The translations under genes were made by a program, and so were the position numbers. DNA of 64,000 nt from CAYLXP01 sp964387425. GTDB taxonomy: Bacteria; Verrucomicrobiota; Kiritimatiellia; UBA8416. Of this stretch, positions 62,660 through 64,000 are shown in pieces; position 1 is the stretch's first letter; each line of letters starts with the position of its first letter. A model generated the notes under the pieces. The model had not been told where the DNA came from. It searched no databases and saw only the letters and a list, made by a program, of their open reading frames with translations. The stretch is from NCBI GenBank assembly GCA_964387425.1, contig CAYLXP010000005.1, positions 4,117 through 68,116 of the forward strand, written 5' to 3'.

Positions 62660-64000
62660 ATGATCCTGGGCATGAGCGTGATAAGCCTCTGTTCCGCATC
62701 CGCCCGCCCCGCGAAACCAAACATCGTGCTCCTGCTGACCGACGACCTCGGCTGGCAGGATGTGAAGTGCTACGACATCGATGAGCCGTGTCCGATGGAG
62801 ACGCCCAATATCGATGCCCTGGCCAAGCGCGGCGTTCTCTTCCGGCAGGGGTATGCCCCCGCACCCACCTGCGCGCCGACACGATGCGCTATCTTCAGTG
62901 GCAACCACCCGGCGCGGGCCCAGAAGACGCACGTCGTCGGTGGTTCGCCCGTCACACCCTACAACAAGACGCAGCACCGCATGATGCCCCCCTGGTACAG
63001 CGGTCGCATGCCGGAGGATGAGATTACGCTGTCGAAGGTGCTCCAGAAGAACGGCTACGTAACCGGGCACTGTGGCAAATGGCACATGGCGATTGACCAC
63101 AACGCCTTTCCGCAGCCCGAAGACCAGGGCTTCGACTGGACGCGTCACAATCTCGGAACCACCGCAAGGATGAAGCCCCACCGGCTGACGGGATTCGCGA
63201 CGAGCGCCCCCGACGATCCGCACCGGCTGGATGAGAACGGCTTTCCGTACCACCAGAACAGCGAGGACGCGCTAACCTTCGTTCGGGAGCACAAGGACAA
63301 GCCCTTCTTCCTCTACTATGCCACCTGGCTGGTGCACACCCCGATTCACACCCGTAGCAAGGCGTTGCTGGACAAGTACTGCAAGAAGCTTGGCGTGGAG
63401 CTTCCGGCGAAGCCCGAGGAGTGGGCAGGGGAGGGGCAGACCAACCCATTCTACTGTGCCATGGTCGAGGAACTGGATTACTACGTTGGCAAACTGTTCG
63501 ACTACCTGGAGCAGACCGAGGATCCCCGCTGGCCGGGCCACACGCTCAGCGAGAATACCTACATCATCTTCACGTCCGACAACGGCGGGATGGAACGGCA
63601 TCCCGGTGAGATCATCACCGACAACTATCCGCTGGACCGCGGCAAGATCTCGGCCATGGAGGGGGGCACGCGCGTCCCGCTGATCATCACCGGCCCCGGC
63701 ATCAAGGCCGGTGTGGATTCGGATGTTATGGTCAATGGGCAGGACTTCTATCCCACCATCCTGACGCTTACCGGATCGAAGAAACCGGCAGGCAAACACC
63801 TGGATGGTTGCGACCTGAGCACACTGCTGCTTAAGGACCCGACTGATGCCGCGCTGGTTCGTGAAGCGGACGGCTCCGTTCGCGATACTATGGTCTGGCA
63901 TTTTCCGAATAGCGTCGCGCTGGAGAGTACGATTCGCGTTGGGGATTACAAACTCGTCCGCAACTACGATCACGTCAACAACGCGCACTCACCGGAACTG
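62660..64000 (+). CDS. S1 sulfatase, secreted, 3' truncated by the window
   Basis: Frame is open from ATG 62660 to the window end (447 codons). Core motifs: NIVLLLTDDLGWQDVKCYD, formylglycine motif C71-A-P-T-R (PTCAPTRCAIFSG), VTGHCGKWHMAI and IFTSDNGGMERHPGE. A hydrophobic start (MILGMSVISLCSASA) suggests export. The start is uncertain: in-frame TTG 62624 or ATG 62585, both inside repeat family C, would add basic residues and give a better signal peptide. It continues the carbohydrate locus and has a full CxPTR sulfatase site. Confidence 0.9.
   Translation, partial: MILGMSVISLCSASARPAKPNIVLLLTDDLGWQDVKCYDIDEPCPMETPNIDALAKRGVLFRQGYAPAPTCAPTRCAIFSGNHPARAQKTHVVGGSPVTPYNKTQHRMMPPWYSGRMPEDEITLSKVLQKNGYVTGHCGKWHMAIDHNAFPQPEDQGFDWTRHNLGTTARMKPHRLTGFATSAPDDPHRLDENGFPYHQNSEDALTFVREHKDKPFFLYYATWLVHTPIHTRSKALLDKYCKKLGVELPAKPEEWAGEGQTNPFYCAMVEELDYYVGKLFDYLEQTEDPRWPGHTLSENTYIIFTSDNGGMERHPGEIITDNYPLDRGKISAMEGGTRVPLIITGPGIKAGVDSDVMVNGQDFYPTILTLTGSKKPAGKHLDGCDLSTLLLKDPTDAALVREADGSVRDTMVWHFPNSVALESTIRVGDYKLVRNYDHVNNAHSPEL

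Overview
The window is about 64 kb of high-GC bacterial chromosome with no rRNA, tRNA or CRISPR array that I could recognise. Gene content suggests a member of the PVC group, most plausibly Kiritimatiellota or a close relative (Verrucomicrobiota or Lentisphaerota). The evidence is a type III glutamine synthetase, several formylglycine sulfatases with carbohydrate-active enzymes, PEGA and FHA proteins, PQQ-propeller proteins, and dense families of short dispersed repeats. This placement is an inference.

Layout. (1) 1-13 kb is a nitrogen-assimilation block: GOGAT large subunit (5' truncated) and small subunit, glutamine synthetase III, a PurF paralogue lacking the glutaminase cysteine, a KaiC-like/PEP-synthase-like fusion, NADP glutamate dehydrogenase, and, divergent from it, an NrpR-type 2-oxoglutarate-sensing regulator otherwise best known from methanogenic archaea. 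Two GGCA..TGCC palindromes flank the gdhA promoter. (2) 13-28 kb is housekeeping: canonical purF, an IspD-like protein with altered active-site residues, phosphoesterase, ferredoxin, radical SAM protein, HAD phosphatase, secA, lnt, prfB with its programmed +1 frameshift, yicC, gmk, coaC and small membrane proteins. (3) 28-33 kb holds two unknown small proteins, a GH9-like enzyme and a secreted sulfatase with a C-terminal Big_2 domain. (4) 33-45 kb is envelope-related and the least understood part. It has an FHA/PEGA pair, a three-gene operon with a MotA/TolQ-like channel, a short MotB-like partner and a large secreted protein, and divergently from it a VTC (polyphosphate polymerase-like) - DUF4956 - HlyD - TolC operon. 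(5) 45-51 kb has a sugar ABC importer without ATPase, divergent from a secreted methyltransferase-like/PQQ-propeller fusion. (6) 51-64 kb is an accessory carbohydrate region: a REP-associated transposase between two 124-bp repeats, sialate O-acetylesterase, sulfatase, LacI regulator, GH95-like fucosidase, sodium/solute symporter, esterase and a second sulfatase cut by the window end. Together these look like a utilisation locus for a sulfated, acetylated, probably fucose-containing glycan.

Short dispersed repeats fill most intergenic spaces. At least two (one with 24-bp terminal inverted repeats, another with GGAGTGC ends) run into coding sequence and supply the C-terminus of a sulfatase and the N-terminus of an esterase; two more may shape the ends of prfB and the last sulfatase.

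The best candidates for an undescribed system are the divergent 36.0-44.6 kb pair of operons (ion-channel-like complex next to VTC/DUF4956/HlyD/TolC), the NrpR-gdhA regulatory unit in a bacterium, and the RAYT/REP plus terminus-capturing repeat families.
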